Below, piece after piece: positions 41,728-56,300 of a DNA stretch of 64,000 nucleotides (position 1 is the stretch's first letter; every line of letters starts with the position of its first letter). The notes beneath the pieces were generated by a model, which saw only the letters and a list, made by a program, of their open reading frames with translations, searched no databases and had not been told where the DNA came from. Origin of the DNA: Rhopalosiphum padi (Eukaryota > Arthropoda > Insecta > Hemiptera > Aphididae); the NCBI RefSeq assembly GCF_020882245.1, contig NC_083600.1:2418001-2482000 (forward strand), in the 5' to 3' direction. The position numbers were made by a program, and so were the translations under genes.

Positions 41728-42207
41728 CTATTTTTCTGACTTTCTGATTCGGAAAACCCAGACGGTGAGAGCATAATTTCCCGAATAATTTCCTTTGTTT
41801 TTGTCGACACCGGGTGTAAAGGTTTTGGATGGATGAACGGACGGACGAGTGGACGGACGAGCAAACGGGTGATGGTGTAAGGGGTAGAGGGGTTGCGATT
41901 GCCGTAGGACAATAAGGGTACCCGAACAAAGAGAGAGTGCAAAATAAAGCAATTCTGTCAAGTTAACAGGGATTTGACGTTTTGCCAGCAAAAATTCTCC
42001 GGACCAGAACCGTTGTACTGTGCAATCCGTTTTCTAAAACTGAGACAAGGAGTGGGTAAACTGTATATCTTCAAAATAAATTACTCGGTGCACAAGGAGA
42101 GAGTTTTACTTGGCAACAGTTTGAAGGTGTCCCGATCACTTTTTCAACTGCCTACAAACAATGCTGAGTACTTTTTTAGTGTTTGTGAAGAGTTTACGTT
42201 TTACTAG
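41728..42207. other. GC-rich island with overlapping open frames on both strands
   Basis: All three minus-strand frames are open across 41740-41929 (87, 98 and 123 codons), and a plus frame of 77 codons runs 41974-42207. The plus frame includes an acceptor-like CCAG at 41989 and a donor-like GTAAAC at 42055. A tandem 12-mer accounts for Arg-Pro/Ser-Val-rich repeats in the minus frames. No family is recognised. The island may be a promoter or first exon. Confidence 0.25.
41827..41862. repeat. Three tandem 12-mers, GGACGGACGAGT type
   Basis: Two nearly identical units at 41839-41850 and 41851-41862 differ only in the last base. A diverged unit GGATGGATGAAC precedes them at 41827-41838. Confidence 0.85.
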
Positions 42208-42210
42208 TAA

Positions 42211-45200
42211 TTCCCATTGACTTTTATTAAAATATAAAGAAGAAGAACTATATTATGAGTCTATGATGAACAATATAATATAGTACTAAATTGCTTAATA
42301 CGTTCAAACTCACCAACAAAAAATATTTAATTTAGATTTCAATGTTTGGACATTTTTTACTCTTGGAGCAGTGATAAAAAGATTGGTGGAACCACTTGAG
42401 ATTACGAATAAAAAATATTAGGACTTATGCCTAATAATTTATTACAATGATAATAAATCATCAACGAGAAATTGGTTCATTATTGGCTGTAATGGGTAAC
42501 AATTGTTCAAACGAATTCTTCATAGTACCTACCTATTCTAATTATTGACGCGTGCATTATACAATGTCGTGCTAAAAATTGATCCGATTTCGACGACAAT
42601 CGTCACTCTTCAACGCACCGGGCATCCGGAATCTGCTCTATAATAATTATTATGACTTCCGTATAATTGCCATTTACGAAAGATATTATATAATATATAA
42701 TATTATACAATGTATTATATTTATTTTAGTAGCATACAGACAGCAGTAATCTTATTTTGTTTCCCTGTAAAATATGTATTATACTTACTTCTAAATGATT
42801 ATCTATAACTTCTTAACTATAACTAACACGATTAAGTAACTACACAATACAGTATTGAGTGACTTATTAAAATGTTGTGTTTTATTCTTATAACTAATAT
42901 ATTCCATATATTTTACATCACATAAAGTTCACTTGAATTTTTTCATAATTACTGATTTTTTTTTTGTGTTATAGTTTTGTTATTTATTGATATTAGTCTT
43001 GATTGATGAGTTTTCTTGCGCTAATTTCACTTTAAATCTACGGGCATCCCTGACTTAGAGTATTAATAGATTATGATCTACTTTAATTGATGTGTTGCAT
43101 AGTACGACGCTATAAAGTAAACAAATTATAATTTATTATTATTACATAATAAAAAACAAATATATTTTACTAGAAATAAAGAAATATAAATCATAATTTT
43201 TAATATTATCTTGAATTTATTTTACGATAATTTTAATTTTTTTAATTAAATATTTACTCGTGTGTTATTGACAGTTATAAATAATAATAATATTTGAAAT
43301 AAAAGATTGGTTATTTAAATTTTTATACCATGATTACTTTATAATATTTTTAATTATTATATATTCTAATCGTGTTTTCATTGCTAAAAAATATAATATA
43401 TAAATATACAGCTCTATCTGTCTTTAAAACTAATTAGAACAGTATATATATATTTAAATCAATATTGTATATATTTTTCACATAGATAGCGTTGTTTTAT
43501 ATTTTTTGAACTTTATTTAATATTATAAAAACTATAATTTGTATTTAGAAATGTATTTTTTTATATTATATAATGAAATATTTTGAAAAAACAAATCAGC
43601 CAGCAAAGAAAAACATACTTATTTTGTTATCGATGAATATAATCACAGTACACTTTGATACATTTTATTTTAGGACACATTGCAGTTTCTTAGTCCATCG
43701 TTTAAAGATCAGTGCATAATAACGTGATTAACAATTATTATAAATAATAAATTTTGAAACCGAAACGGATGTCCGAAAGTTATGAGTATAGTTAATAACC
43801 CTATCATACGTATGTCAGACTTATTTTGTAAAAATGTCATCTCGTTCGCAACAATTTAGGTGCAAACACAACGGTTTGTGTTAGGACCATTGAAAATATT
43901 ACGGCGTTAAAATTTTTTTAATAATATTACACTAACAAACGGAAAATAATAATACCATGATTACCCGCTTATGAACAACATAAACGATCGATACTCTGGT
44001 AAGCATCACATCGATGATCGTACAAAGGCTTCCTCAATCGTGGTATACATTTTATAATAGTTCTGTTCACTTTGCTATATTTACAAACTGGTATAACTAC
44101 GATATTTTTATTCGTTCTTTAAAATACTGGGTGAGATTCGAATAATTCCTGGATATTATACAAGTAGATAAGTTGTAAATTTAGCTTAAAAATATACCTA
44201 AAAACGTTTTAATTTTTAAAAGTAATTTGACTTTTGCTGTTTGGATATTTATATATGTTAATAGATATGAGTAAAATACTAATAAATTGGGCTATTTTTT
44301 TAAGTCGGGAGTGTCTAAACAGTAAACACGGAGAATACCCTCTCCCCTATAAAAAAAAAAATAACACTCTGCTACGAAATGCGAATATCTATACTTAATT
44401 TAATGGTGAACAATGCAATACGACGAAATTAATGCAGAATGAATCTTATACATCGTTAGTATTTTTCTAAGTAACATGAATTTCTATATACTTCAAAATG
44501 CGTCCAACCAAAACAACAGGGTAGTAGCGACATTTTTCGAAGTCACTTTGGTTTAAAGTGCCAGGTAATTATTGCATAATATAATATGATATAAAATTGA
44601 TTTTTGTAAGTTAGGTATTGATACAATGGATAATAATGGTAATACAAAGCTACACAAGAGCCAATAATTACATTTCCAGTTAGTATTAAAAATTGTTGAG
44701 TAAAGCTGGTTGTTAGATTTGGTTTCTTAAGCACAAAACCCATATTATATCATCTGATGTTTTTGAGGCTAATTGGGTTATCCATTACTTCTGATATTGA
44801 ATATGGATGTAATAAATAGATAAACTGATTATTTTTTTATCATAATAACATAATAATATAAAACAAGTTTAATGTTACAGTAAAAAGAATACATTTCGAA
44901 TTATTGATAGTACAAACATTTAAGTCATTACTAGTCATTATAAATTTCTCCAATTATCATTAATTTGATAAGTAAAAATATAATATAACTTTTGGATGAA
45001 ATAAATATGTATGTGATATAAATATATGTATATTATATTTTAATACGTTTATTAAATCATTAATACAATATTATTATCATGGAAATAAATATGTCATGCA
45101 AAACTGTATTATGATTGATTTAAAATAATTTTAAAGTATTTAAAATTTTAAATTTTCAAAAAAAAATAAAATTATAATACAATATGAGAAATAGTAAAAT

Positions 45201-45600
45201 ATAAGTTTTGAAAATTATTCAAATTTTTAGAATCACACCAATTTTGACTTGTATGATTTTCACAAAAATATATTTTAGAATTAATTAACGTTTATTTTAA
45301 GATGTTTAACGGTGTAATATCAAATAATCGATCTTTATTGGTTATATTTAATAAAAATAATTTTAAAAATGTATAGTAGTAAATAGATATGTATAAAAAT
45401 TTTACTTTTCTACATTCAGTTTGAAAATTTTTGAAAGTTTTTCTCCATATTATTAAGTTATTAAAATTAAGTTTTTTATTATTTAAACGTAAGTTGTTGT
45501 TAAATATATTATAAATTAAAAATTAAATTAAATGTGATATTTTTAATAACGTAAAAATATTCTTAATTTATTGTAATAGTTGATTTTTTTTCTTTTATTC
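42211..45600. other. AT-rich non-coding DNA
   Basis: Small CpG-bearing patches occur at 42555-42650 and 43960-44040. No exon is recognised. The open frame at 44543-44743 (minus) is chance-like. Confidence 0.55.
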
Positions 45601-45602
45601 AG

Positions 45603-45834
45603 TGAATTATTTAATACCAACTTATACTTGTATATCAACACATATTTTTACCCATAAATTTTGTTTGATGTTGGTTTATTATGGTCATTGTTCTATATTT
45701 TTTTTTCAGACACCGTTTGAATATAATTATTATGGTCCAGTATTCAATATGGCTTCTCTCATTAGCAATCATTTTTTTTTAAATTTTATTCTTATAATAT
45801 TATGTTTCAACCACATATCAAATTAATAAAAAAT
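45603..45834 (+). other. Candidate unassigned exon with strong acceptors and a GTAAGT donor
   Basis: Two good acceptors with long pyrimidine tracts end at 45602 (..TTTTATTCAG) and 45709 (..TTTTTTTTCAG), and a consensus donor GTAAGT starts at 45835. One frame is open through the whole stretch and stops at 45826, just before the donor, so the stretch would be either a non-coding leader exon or a short hydrophobic frame. It lies 1.5 kb upstream of the SLC19 start codon and could be an alternative leader exon of that gene. The frame shows no SLC19 motif and I recognise no protein. Confidence 0.22.
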
Positions 45835-46369
45835 GTAAGTATTAGAAAATTGAATACGTTAGGTTTACCAAGGTATTTAAATATTATATGATATTCTCAT
45901 TTTTTTAAAACAAAAATGTATAATTTTTCAGGTTTAATGAGTTAGCGTTATTTATAAATAGGTTAAATAATATGGTATTAAGGTACAATAGGTTCACAAA
46001 ATACTTATCGCAAACCACAGTCTCTATTGTATACGATTATACTATTACTGTAAAACATTAGAGTGCACTTTTTTACAATAGAATTAATAACGTTAATAAT
46101 TTTGGTTTTATAAATATCGTATTATTGTGTGTTTCATAAAACATAAGTTTTAGACAATTTTATCATAATCACCGAAAAAATACACACCAGTAGTCTATAC
46201 CTATTATTGTAGTAGGTAATATAAATAATATATACGATTAAATAATACATTTATGCAACTAAAAGATTAACAGTTAGGCTTTACCTGATATGAATAAGTA
46301 CTATGAATACAATAATAATTGTAAAGCTTGATTAGTCAACTAAAAATGTTCCATATGTGTTGTTTTTTA

Positions 46370-46660
46370 ATGAAACGCACGCTCGTTGTATGTGTATACG
46401 TACACTATTCAGTGTACACTTCATACGGTTGGTTTTTTTATATTTTATTAATCTCTTTTAGTTTGGTGATTACATAATTTCAAACCAGCTGACCTTCGTG
46501 TAGCATGCGTTCACCAATAGCTATGCATCTGACCAGTCCACGTTACCGGCATAATGTGTGTTGTTCGGCGACGGAGTCATATAAAATTTTCATTTGATTC
46601 GTTACAGTAATTTGTTGTTACCGGCCATTAATTTTGAACGGATTTCTGTTTGTTTTTTGA
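46370..46660 (+). promoter_or_regulatory. Candidate promoter and first-exon region of the SLC19 gene
   Basis: This patch is clearly richer in CpG and in sequence complexity than its surroundings and lies about 0.7-0.9 kb upstream of the SLC19 start codon. It contains TATAAAA at 46580-46586. A transcript starting about 30 bases later could use the donor CAG|GTATTT at 46773/46774 and join the acceptor ..TTATTATAG at 47275, giving a short 5' untranslated leader before the ATG at 47320. The TATA box and splice sites are visible. Their use, and the link to the gene, are inference. Confidence 0.35.
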
Positions 46661-47319
46661 TATTTACCAATTAGCATGAGTGTTCGATTCAAAGGAATAT
46701 CTTGTAACAAATGGTCTCTATTTTAATTTGAATTTTCAAAATCAAGTGCTTTTTATGCTTCACTAAATATCAGGTATTTAATTAAGCTATTTTGTTTTAA
46801 TTAAATTGGTGCAGTATTGGTGTGGTGACAAAATATTATATCACGCTAACACACTGTTTTTCTACTTTATGATAATTACAAGCTACGGCTAAAAACTGTA
46901 ATATTATAATAATATTATAATAATTGTTATAAATAATATATTTTTGAACAAATTTTCTTTTTATAATTGCATGCATCTACCTAACAACATATCGTTAAAA
47001 TGATGATCGTGTACACGACAAAGCTTATAATATATTTATTTTTGTACGATTTACTTTTTAAAGTGTAATAATAGACTGAAAAATAAAATTATTTATTTCA
47101 TTTAAATACTAAAATTTATTACATAAGGATATTATACACTTATGTTCAAAATATAAACAACCGTGATATTATTAATCAAATTGCTTATCAAAAATGATTA
47201 ATTTTTTGTATTTCATTGAATAAAGAATTGTATAGTATGTTTACTTTATTATATTATGTATTTGTATTATTATAGAAAAATTGTATTTTCAAAATAACAT
47301 ATTTTAAGAATCGGATAAA

Positions 47320-50300
47320 ATGGAAGAGTGGTTGAAAATCACACTGTGTGTAAGTTTGTTTGCAACTTTTCGGGACTTTCGACCAGTGGATTCATTTTAT
47401 ACATCATATTTAACCAGCCCAGCCGTAAATTTTACTGCTGAGCAAGTAAGTTTTAGTATAACTTATGCTTTATTATTTTTACAATAGCAATTGTGGGTTC
47501 AAAACATACTTTTTTCTCTTTATATAATATTAATTTTTCATTTTCATATTGTAACAAAAGTTAAAACAAATAAAATATAAGTTTATTGAAAAAATATGCC
47601 ATTTTAAACTGATTCATTATTTTCAAAGCTTAGCTGTAATATTTTGATATAAGATAAGTTATTAAAAATAATTTTATTAATTAAGATATTTTCTTTTACG
47701 ATTAGTAAAAGATGTATAAATTAATTATTATTATTATACGCTGGTGTTATTACTATCAACAAATAATGTTTTGTACATTTAATTCAAAATAAAATATATA
47801 TTAACGAAATATATAATAATAATATAATATTATTATATTATAATAATAATTTATCTTTCCATGTGTATTAATATTGGTTTGACACAAATTAATATTTTAA
47901 TTAAACAATGATGAATGAACCATTCACCAGTATTAATTTATTGTAAATTGTATTTTATTAATACTATGAATACATTTTTAGGTGACCGAAGATATTTATC
48001 CAATAAATTCTTATGCAACTACAAGTTTAGTAATTATTATGTTTCTTATCACAGACTATGTGCTTTACAAACCAATTGTGATGTTGGACGCGTTTAGTTC
48101 GATTGTGATGTTTTTATTAGTTTTGGAACCTGTAACACTCTTTAAATCAAAAGTAAGTATCGATACTATAAAGGTTATGAATGTATTTTCAACTAAAGTA
48201 AATTATAGTTCAACAAGAAGTTATAGTATTAAATGAAAGGTTAATGTTAGTATAACAACAGTTATAATAATATAATACGGATAAACTTGTTTTTGTTTAA
48301 TAATCATATAATATGATGAAACGTATACCATGTAACTTTCGTTTATTGTACAGTTTATTTTAAATATTGTCTTGTTAATTTTTTTTGAAAATTTAAAAAG
48401 TAGTTTGAAACAAAAATTATAATATATTTATAAATATTATAATTTTTAGCTGAGTATGGCATGTTTGGGTTTAACGTCTGCGTCCGAACTGGCATATATG
48501 TCTTATGCATATGCAAAGGTCCGTGACCGTAGGTTATACCAAAAGATGACAGGAATCGTTAGAGGTTCAAATCTTATGGGTAAATGTTTATCGTCCACAT
48601 TTGCTCAAATTGCTGTTTCATTTTTACACATTGAGTATGGATTACTTGTGTATATTTCATTAGCGGGTAAGAAGCTTAACATTTTAATCATAACTAAAAT
48701 ATTTTATTTATTAGTTTTAAAATTGTATTTTAGGTTCATGTGTAGCATTTTTTGTTACATTTTTTTTTCCATCAGTAAATTCAAGTATTTATTTCCATCC
48801 CGAAAGTCCAATTGCTACAAAATCAAAAGTCAACTACAATACATTCCATAATAAATATCATAAAGTAATTATTTATAATGATAACAATAGGTAATATTTT
48901 TCTTAAGCGCTTACTCAGAAGGACAATTTTTTAAATGTATTATATTACGAACAAATTCACGAGTATTAAAATGCTTTAATATAGTATAGGTTTTATAAAT
49001 TCTGTAATAATCGTATTATTTAGGTATCGTTTTTCATTCGAATAATACTTACGTGTATATAGTTTAATGTTTAAAATACGTGTAATAGCATAATATTTAT
49101 ATTTGAGTTGTTCTTAGAACGCACTCTAGTGTCAAACTTTACAGCTGAATCCTCAGATACTCTTACAATTATGTCACAAGATGGCATTATACAAATATGT
49201 ATGAGTAAAATAACCAACGATATGCAGGTTTTAAGCTAAATTTATTTAATTATTTTAACATTATTCTAATAGTAATAACTAATATTTGATTATTATAAAG
49301 AAGAGAGAACTTAAATCTCTATGTGCAGTTTCTAAGCAATCATATTCATACTACATACTTTATAATAAATAAAATTTTATTAAGAAATAATGATGTGTGC
49401 TTATTGCTTATAAACAGTTAATGGGAATAATGTATTTTACTAAGTATAGAAATTATGTTTCGGTAATTGGTTATTTTATTCTTAATATATTTTCTATTAT
49501 ATCAAAGGGCTGTGGAATATTTTCTTTTCGAAACTTAATAGGTATCCAAATATTTTATTTTTCTAATCTAACATTTCTTAAAACGATATTTATTTTTTAC
49601 AATGTACTTAATTTAAAAATAAAAAAATATCTATAACATGACCAAAATAAAATGTATAACTTGTTAGATAGAAAAATATAGTTCAATAAGTATTTAATAA
49701 CAATACTTAATAAGTAATTAATAGGTAGGTAAGTAGGTACTGCTGGAATTGTAAATTGACTCTTCTTTGGTTTTTAACTAGGCACCATTTATTCAGTAAA
49801 CATAGCTATTTGTAGTGTTAAGTCATCCTTAATTTTTTTCTGTTGAACTTAAGTTACAAAATTGGAAAAAAATAATTTTAAACTTCTAACTAAAATATTC
49901 TTCTTTCGAAGTGTCCTTTAATGTACAAAAAAATTACAAGCCCTTAAATTTTACTTCAATCACCATGATCTGAAGCATTTTTGAAAGCAATGTTAAACCG
50001 CTGTTATCATGAGAAATGTTTGATTTTATTTTTAAGATAATACATTTATAATGGAAGTAGAATTAAATTATATCAATTACCCTCATAGATACCTTGATAT
50101 GTTTAAACTAAAACCAAATTGTTTTATTTCACCTTGTACTTCCAAGTCACCTCGATTAGCAGCAGCATATAAATTATAATATTTATAATAATATTAATGT
50201 ATATAGACGACTAAAATAAATAATTATAATAGTTATCATGCAAAAGACGGATAATAATTAAATAACAGCAACCATTACAAAAACAAAAATTGATGTAATG

Positions 50301-53300
50301 GTACAATATTGTTTTTATTATAGTAGGTAGGTAGGTAGGTACGAATAAAAATATAAAATAAATAACATGTTACAAAAACTTTAACAGTTGATATTTACAA
50401 ATAAATCGATTTTATTGTTGGAATATTTGTGCGGATGTTTCGCTGTTTAACTCATAATCCCTATTCATAAATTTGTCAACAGTTGACTTCTTATCGAAAT
50501 AAAATACCATAAAACTTCCAATGGATAACCGTAAATGCCAACAAGTCAAAGAGTAAGATTGCATCTTAACACATATCAATGAATAAAATTGGACAATAAA
50601 ATACAACTCCGTTTATACCAAGAGATGTTAACACAAAACAACATTGCTTCAATAATTTAGTCACAAAAAAAATAAAAAATGATTTTTTTTTTTTTTTAGC
50701 TTAATTTAAATCTGATATTTTTTTAAATATTTCATAATATTTATGTAAGTCGATAACACATCTATATATACTCATGTTTAACATATTATTTCATTTGTCA
50801 GTTTTAAATCAGTAAATATCTACATAACTGTACAAGTATAAAATTTCAAACAATACAATATTTAGATTTCATAAAAGTTTTAATGTTTGTCAGAAATAAT
50901 TAATATAATATTATATCATATTACTTATATATTTTTATTCAAAATATCATATATTTTTTTAACTATTAATTATTGAAAATCAAAAGCTTTTAAAAATGTA
51001 TTATTTTTTCAGTGCAATTTAAGATTATTCAATTTTATAACTTCAACTAATAAAGAAAAACAGACTGTGTTTTGGAAAAAATATTTAGATTCATTATAGA
51101 TTTTAAATTCGTTATATTTTAATACTTTTCTTTAATTCAGGATTAAATTATATTGGTACAACGCATACTGTTGAATTATGTTTTAAACGTTGACTCGTAA
51201 AAATGATATTACGATAATACCCTATGGTAGATGTATAAAGGATTTCTCCGAAGAAAATCAAAATAGAGAGAAAAAAGTCATTTTCCACCGTTTCTTCAGT
51301 TTATTTACAACGAGTAATCCGTCAATTAAAACTTTATGAGGAAACAAAAGACTGCTTGTCGATGATAGTAATTATTTCCAAAAAGCTTTCATCCCATAGT
51401 GTTGTAGTTTTGACATTTATTAATTAAATTGCCCATCACAAGCGAGATTTTTTTTCCATGTTTGTGTTAAGACTACAAAAAAAAAATATAATGAAGAATT
51501 TGGAACGTTAGTGTTGATGTTATGTCATTATTAATTTAAAAAAAAACTATTGATATTTCCGTTTTTATTTGTTTACGAGGTGATCAAGTTACCGTTGCAC
51601 GGCTGATTTTGGTCAGACATTAAGCGCGTACCTACTTGCTTTATTGATATCAAAATGAAAATAATATTTGTCTTTGGCACAGGAGCTTGGACCGTGTTTC
51701 GTTGAAAAATCTCCAAAGCCCGTCCGAGTAGTATTGGATCAGTTGTACTCAGAATTAAGGGACGCGTACACCAATCCGTATTTACTCAAATACGGCGTGT
51801 GGTTTGCTTTTGCCACCGGAGTCTATTTCCAGGTAACTTAATACGTAATTCAATTTAGGAATATTACTTGCATACAATACAATCGTATATAATTTTAACA
51901 ATATAAACTATATGTCCCACAAAACTGTGTAGAATGTCCGGTATATTTAAAAGTAACTTCTTAGTATACTATTGCGTTCTGTATTAAACATAATTAAATT
52001 ATAATAATAAATATCCCTATAGACATTATTCATTACTATTGATATTGATAGTATAAAATGAAACCGATAAAGTCGTTTTGTTGTTAATTAGGTTCCTTGT
52101 CATTGGATAGGTCACTGTAAAATAACAAATAAATAAAATTTGAATTCAACAATAAATCGGTCCTAAGACACGAATGGATCATCTAAGGATGATTTATAAT
52201 TTATTTATACTACTATAATTAATTTTATTTTAGATTCTGAACGGAGTGATGAATGTATTGATTTTACAATGATGTGTGTTTTTTTTTTTTTCGTAGTAGT
52301 AATAGTGCTTCAATTTTCGACTTCAGCCCCTCTTTGAAAAGGAAAATTCATCTAGTTGGTACTTTGAGGGGTCAAAAGTAAAAAATTTCCAGTAGTTTTC
52401 AAAAGCGTCGGGAAAACCCTGAAAAAATAAGGGAAAAACGGAAATTTTTACGCATAACCACTTTTTGAAAAAATCGATTTTTTGATTTTGCTGTAACTCA
52501 AAAACGAATCATTGTAAATACTTGAAATTTTCACCAAATGTTTATATTATGGTTTATATTTATGATTAAATTGTCAAAATATTTTTACCTTTTTTAAGTT
52601 ACTTATAGACAATTAAAATTTTCGACTTTTCTAAGTTTTTTTTCTTGAAATGCCGATAAAAAAAAATTTGGATTTCCAAAAAATCTTTAAAATTTAATAC
52701 AAAGTTAATTATACATTTTACTTATCGTAGTAAAAAAAAAAAAAATCAAAAATCGTTAGTCATAATTTTTGTTTATAATCATTTAAAGTTCAAATATTTA
52801 CGAAATATATCAAAATCGCGAAAATTTGCAAGGAATTTTGAAGTTGAAAATTCATAACATTTTTGTGATTTGAACCTAAGGTTAAAAAACCCAAAACAAG
52901 ATTATCCATATGTTTTCCTTTAAGTAAATGTAAAAAAAAATTTCAGCGTCAATATAGAAAAAATTTTATGAGCGTATAAAATTTAATTTTTTACGAAATC
53001 GCATAAAATAACGATATATTACAATTTAAATATAGGTAATAATATAATATTATATCCTGCTAATTATCATTGACTGACAAATCATCGCCGGTCAAGATCG
53101 TTTTTCGTATACAATGATACCAGTCATTGCATTCAAATTTAACACATCCATTATAGTGATCTACTCTCCATCTCTACTATACAGCAGAGCGATACCCATT
53201 TGCCCACTTTTTTAATAATAATATTATTATAGTATGTCATCTAATTTTTTCAAACAACATAGCATATTATATTGTGATGTAAAAGTTATTATAACATTAT

Positions 53301-56300
53301 TATTCACTTTTTTTTTATTATTTAAAATATGAAAATGTACAATTTTGTACAAAATATACAATGTGTACAATAAGTAAATTTGATAAGGGAAGAAATCAGG
53401 AATCGTTAGTGGAGATGTCATCCAGTATGATACAATAAGTATATAAGCAATGCATAATAGAGGTGGTAGCAGTGTTTGTAGTCTTGAAGGAAGAATCCAT
53501 CCAGTGATGTAACTTCACGATTATAATAATTATAATTTTAAAAAGTATCATTGTTTTTTTTTTTTTTTTTTTTGATAACCTACTCGATAAAATTTATTTT
53601 AATTTATTTAATTAGTACCTAGGTTACTTACTCCATAATTTCAAAACACAAGTAGCCCCCCGTGAAAAAAATCCATCAAAAAAAATTTGATATTATCAAT
53701 TACTTACAGTCGGCACTACACATCAATATCACAAGTTCGATTGGTGTTTTTTTTTCATCAAGTCGTGCTGTGAGTTATATGAACTATAATATGATTTGAC
53801 TTTTCGGCAGAATTACAGGTGTTGACGTATAATGACGTTCTTTATTTGGAATTGAACGAACGTAATCCAGTTGACAACAAGTTGTACAACGGCGGAGTCG
53901 ACGCTTTGGCTTTTATAAGTGGTAAATTTTAAACACCTTAATCTTTATATATAATTACATCGTTGGTTTATTTTTATTATTTTACTGTGATAACCAGGCA
54001 AGTAATTATAGTTTACATGTAATAGATAGGTGATAAGATTAAAAATGTAAACAATGAAGAATACAATTTTCAAACTTTCTTTTCTAGTTTTGACATTCTA
54101 ATGGGAAATTATCTATTTTAGTGATTTCTTATTAAAACAATTTAATAATATTATGACTTTTAGTTTGTGTCCTATAATTATTGTAATGAGAACAAATGAT
54201 AACATATTTATTGATGCAATATTTTATTCTATATACTTATGTAAGATCATTCAGTTCACTTGAAATTACTCCCTCTAGAAATACTCCTATATAAAAGTGC
54301 ATACGAAAATGACACGATAAAAATGATACGTAAAAATGCAAAATCATAAGAAAATATTACATTTTTTTTCTTTGTTATGAAAAATGAAAATTTTATATAC
54401 AAATATATTAAATCACAAGTTTATGTATGTGTATACTTTTATTATGTACATGTATATATTTATGAACTAGTATAATATATTAAAATATATGAACATGTTT
54501 GCTGCTTATTTTTAGAATTATTGATTTTAAGTTGCTTTACTTTAACAATATATGAAATATTTTAAGCCTTTTTTTTGTGTTCATAAGTTTGTAATGATAT
54601 TTTATGAATATTCATAACTGATAATAAATATAATATAAAATAATGTTATTATTGTAATTTAAAAAAATAGTAATTTTTATGTATAATACTTAAAAATATG
54701 CTTAGTTATTATATTAATTAAAATATTATTTTGGGATCAAGTAGGTAAATGAATGATGAATGGAAAATAATAGTATGTTAAAGTATCAGTTATTTCATCT
54801 ACGACTATAAGACAATGTTTAAATTTTTTTGAAATGGGTTAATATTAGTAATAAGTGAAAAAAATTGTTTTTTTTTTAAAATTAATATTATGCTTTTTTT
54901 AGTAAATACGTGTACCAAAATCCATAAAAAGTTATTAACTCAAAATCAGAAATATTTTAACTTAAATTATATTAATATAATTTCTTTTAAACTTTATTTC
55001 AGGAGCATTGTCTTCATACTGCATAGGATTTCTGAAAGTTGATTGGAAATCCACAAGTAATTTATTCCTTTTCGTCGGTTCACTTTTAAGCTGCATTACG
55101 CTGTGTCTTTGTTATGTGACTACATCATTAAATTTGGTGTACATAATGTACATAATATTCTGTTTCGTATTTCAATCAATGAATGTTGTGGCCAGGTACT
55201 ATTAAATTAAATTATGATCTATCTTTATTTAATATATTTGTTTAAACTTATTTATTTATATGTTTCCAGGTCCGAAACAGCTAAACATTTAAAGCATGAC
55301 AGTTTTGCTTTTATTTTTGGTGTCGTATTTTTTATTTCATTATTGGTGTCGAGCATCATTACATATTTATTTGTTCAAGGTACTATTATTTCAATTCCAG
55401 TAGATGTACAGGTAACAATAATTATTATTATGCAATAATGAGGAATAATATTAAATTATTAACATGTAATTGGAATTTTGTTTGACTATTGAAATTGATG
55501 AATCCATAATTTTACCTAATGATATCTAATAAAACTTCCAATCACAAGTCACCATTACCTATTTATTTAAATAAGCCTTATTATGGAGGTCTTAAAGGTG
55601 ATTCAATTCTATAAACATTAATAAATAACGAGTTAACGCATCTGACATTTTTTAGTGTCAGTTTAAATATTATAATTGTAATCATCGAAATAAAGTTGAA
55701 ATCTTAACTAAATGTTGGATATTTTTTTATTTTCGTTATTTTTAAGCGGTTTATATTTATATTTAAAAAATTCTAAGAAATAGACATAAAAATAATAAAT
55801 GATTACTTATTGTTGAACATTGAATTTATTATAATGGGCTGTATAATGAATATTCAATGTATTCTTGTTATGTGTTTTTTGTGTATCTGACGTCACCCAT
55901 AAGACTATAAGACCAGTAAAAACGTTTTAATCTTAAACTTTGAGGGTGGTTTCTGTTAGTAATTTTGTTATAGTTGGTACTTATAGAAGGAGAAAAGTAT
56001 CAAGTACTTTTAAAATTAATCAAGAAAAGCTAAAAAAAAAAGATACAAAAACGGGAATATTTACGCTATATCAGTTTTAAAAATCGATTTTGGTATTTTT
56101 TGTTGTAATTCAAAAACCAATTTTGGGGAAACATAATATTGCTTTCAGATATATATTTTTTTTAATAGTATTTTATTTATTATAATTTATAATAAATTAT
56201 ACAATTTTTAAAGTATTTTTGCTCGTTTTGTGCTATTTTTGGACGTTGTGTAATTTGTTTAGTTTATTGTTTTCAAATTATAATGTTTAGTTGTAAGTCA

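Noticed and set aside
48456..48851. Uninterrupted 131-codon frame over SLC19 exon 3
   Set aside because: The true coding sequence follows this frame only to 48666. It then reads through the 67-bp intron and continues in the wrong frame over exon 4.
48865..48890. Alternative donor at 48891 for SLC19 exon 4
   Set aside because: It would end in phase 2, whereas the next exon at 51683 is clearly in phase 0; the donor at 48865 fits.
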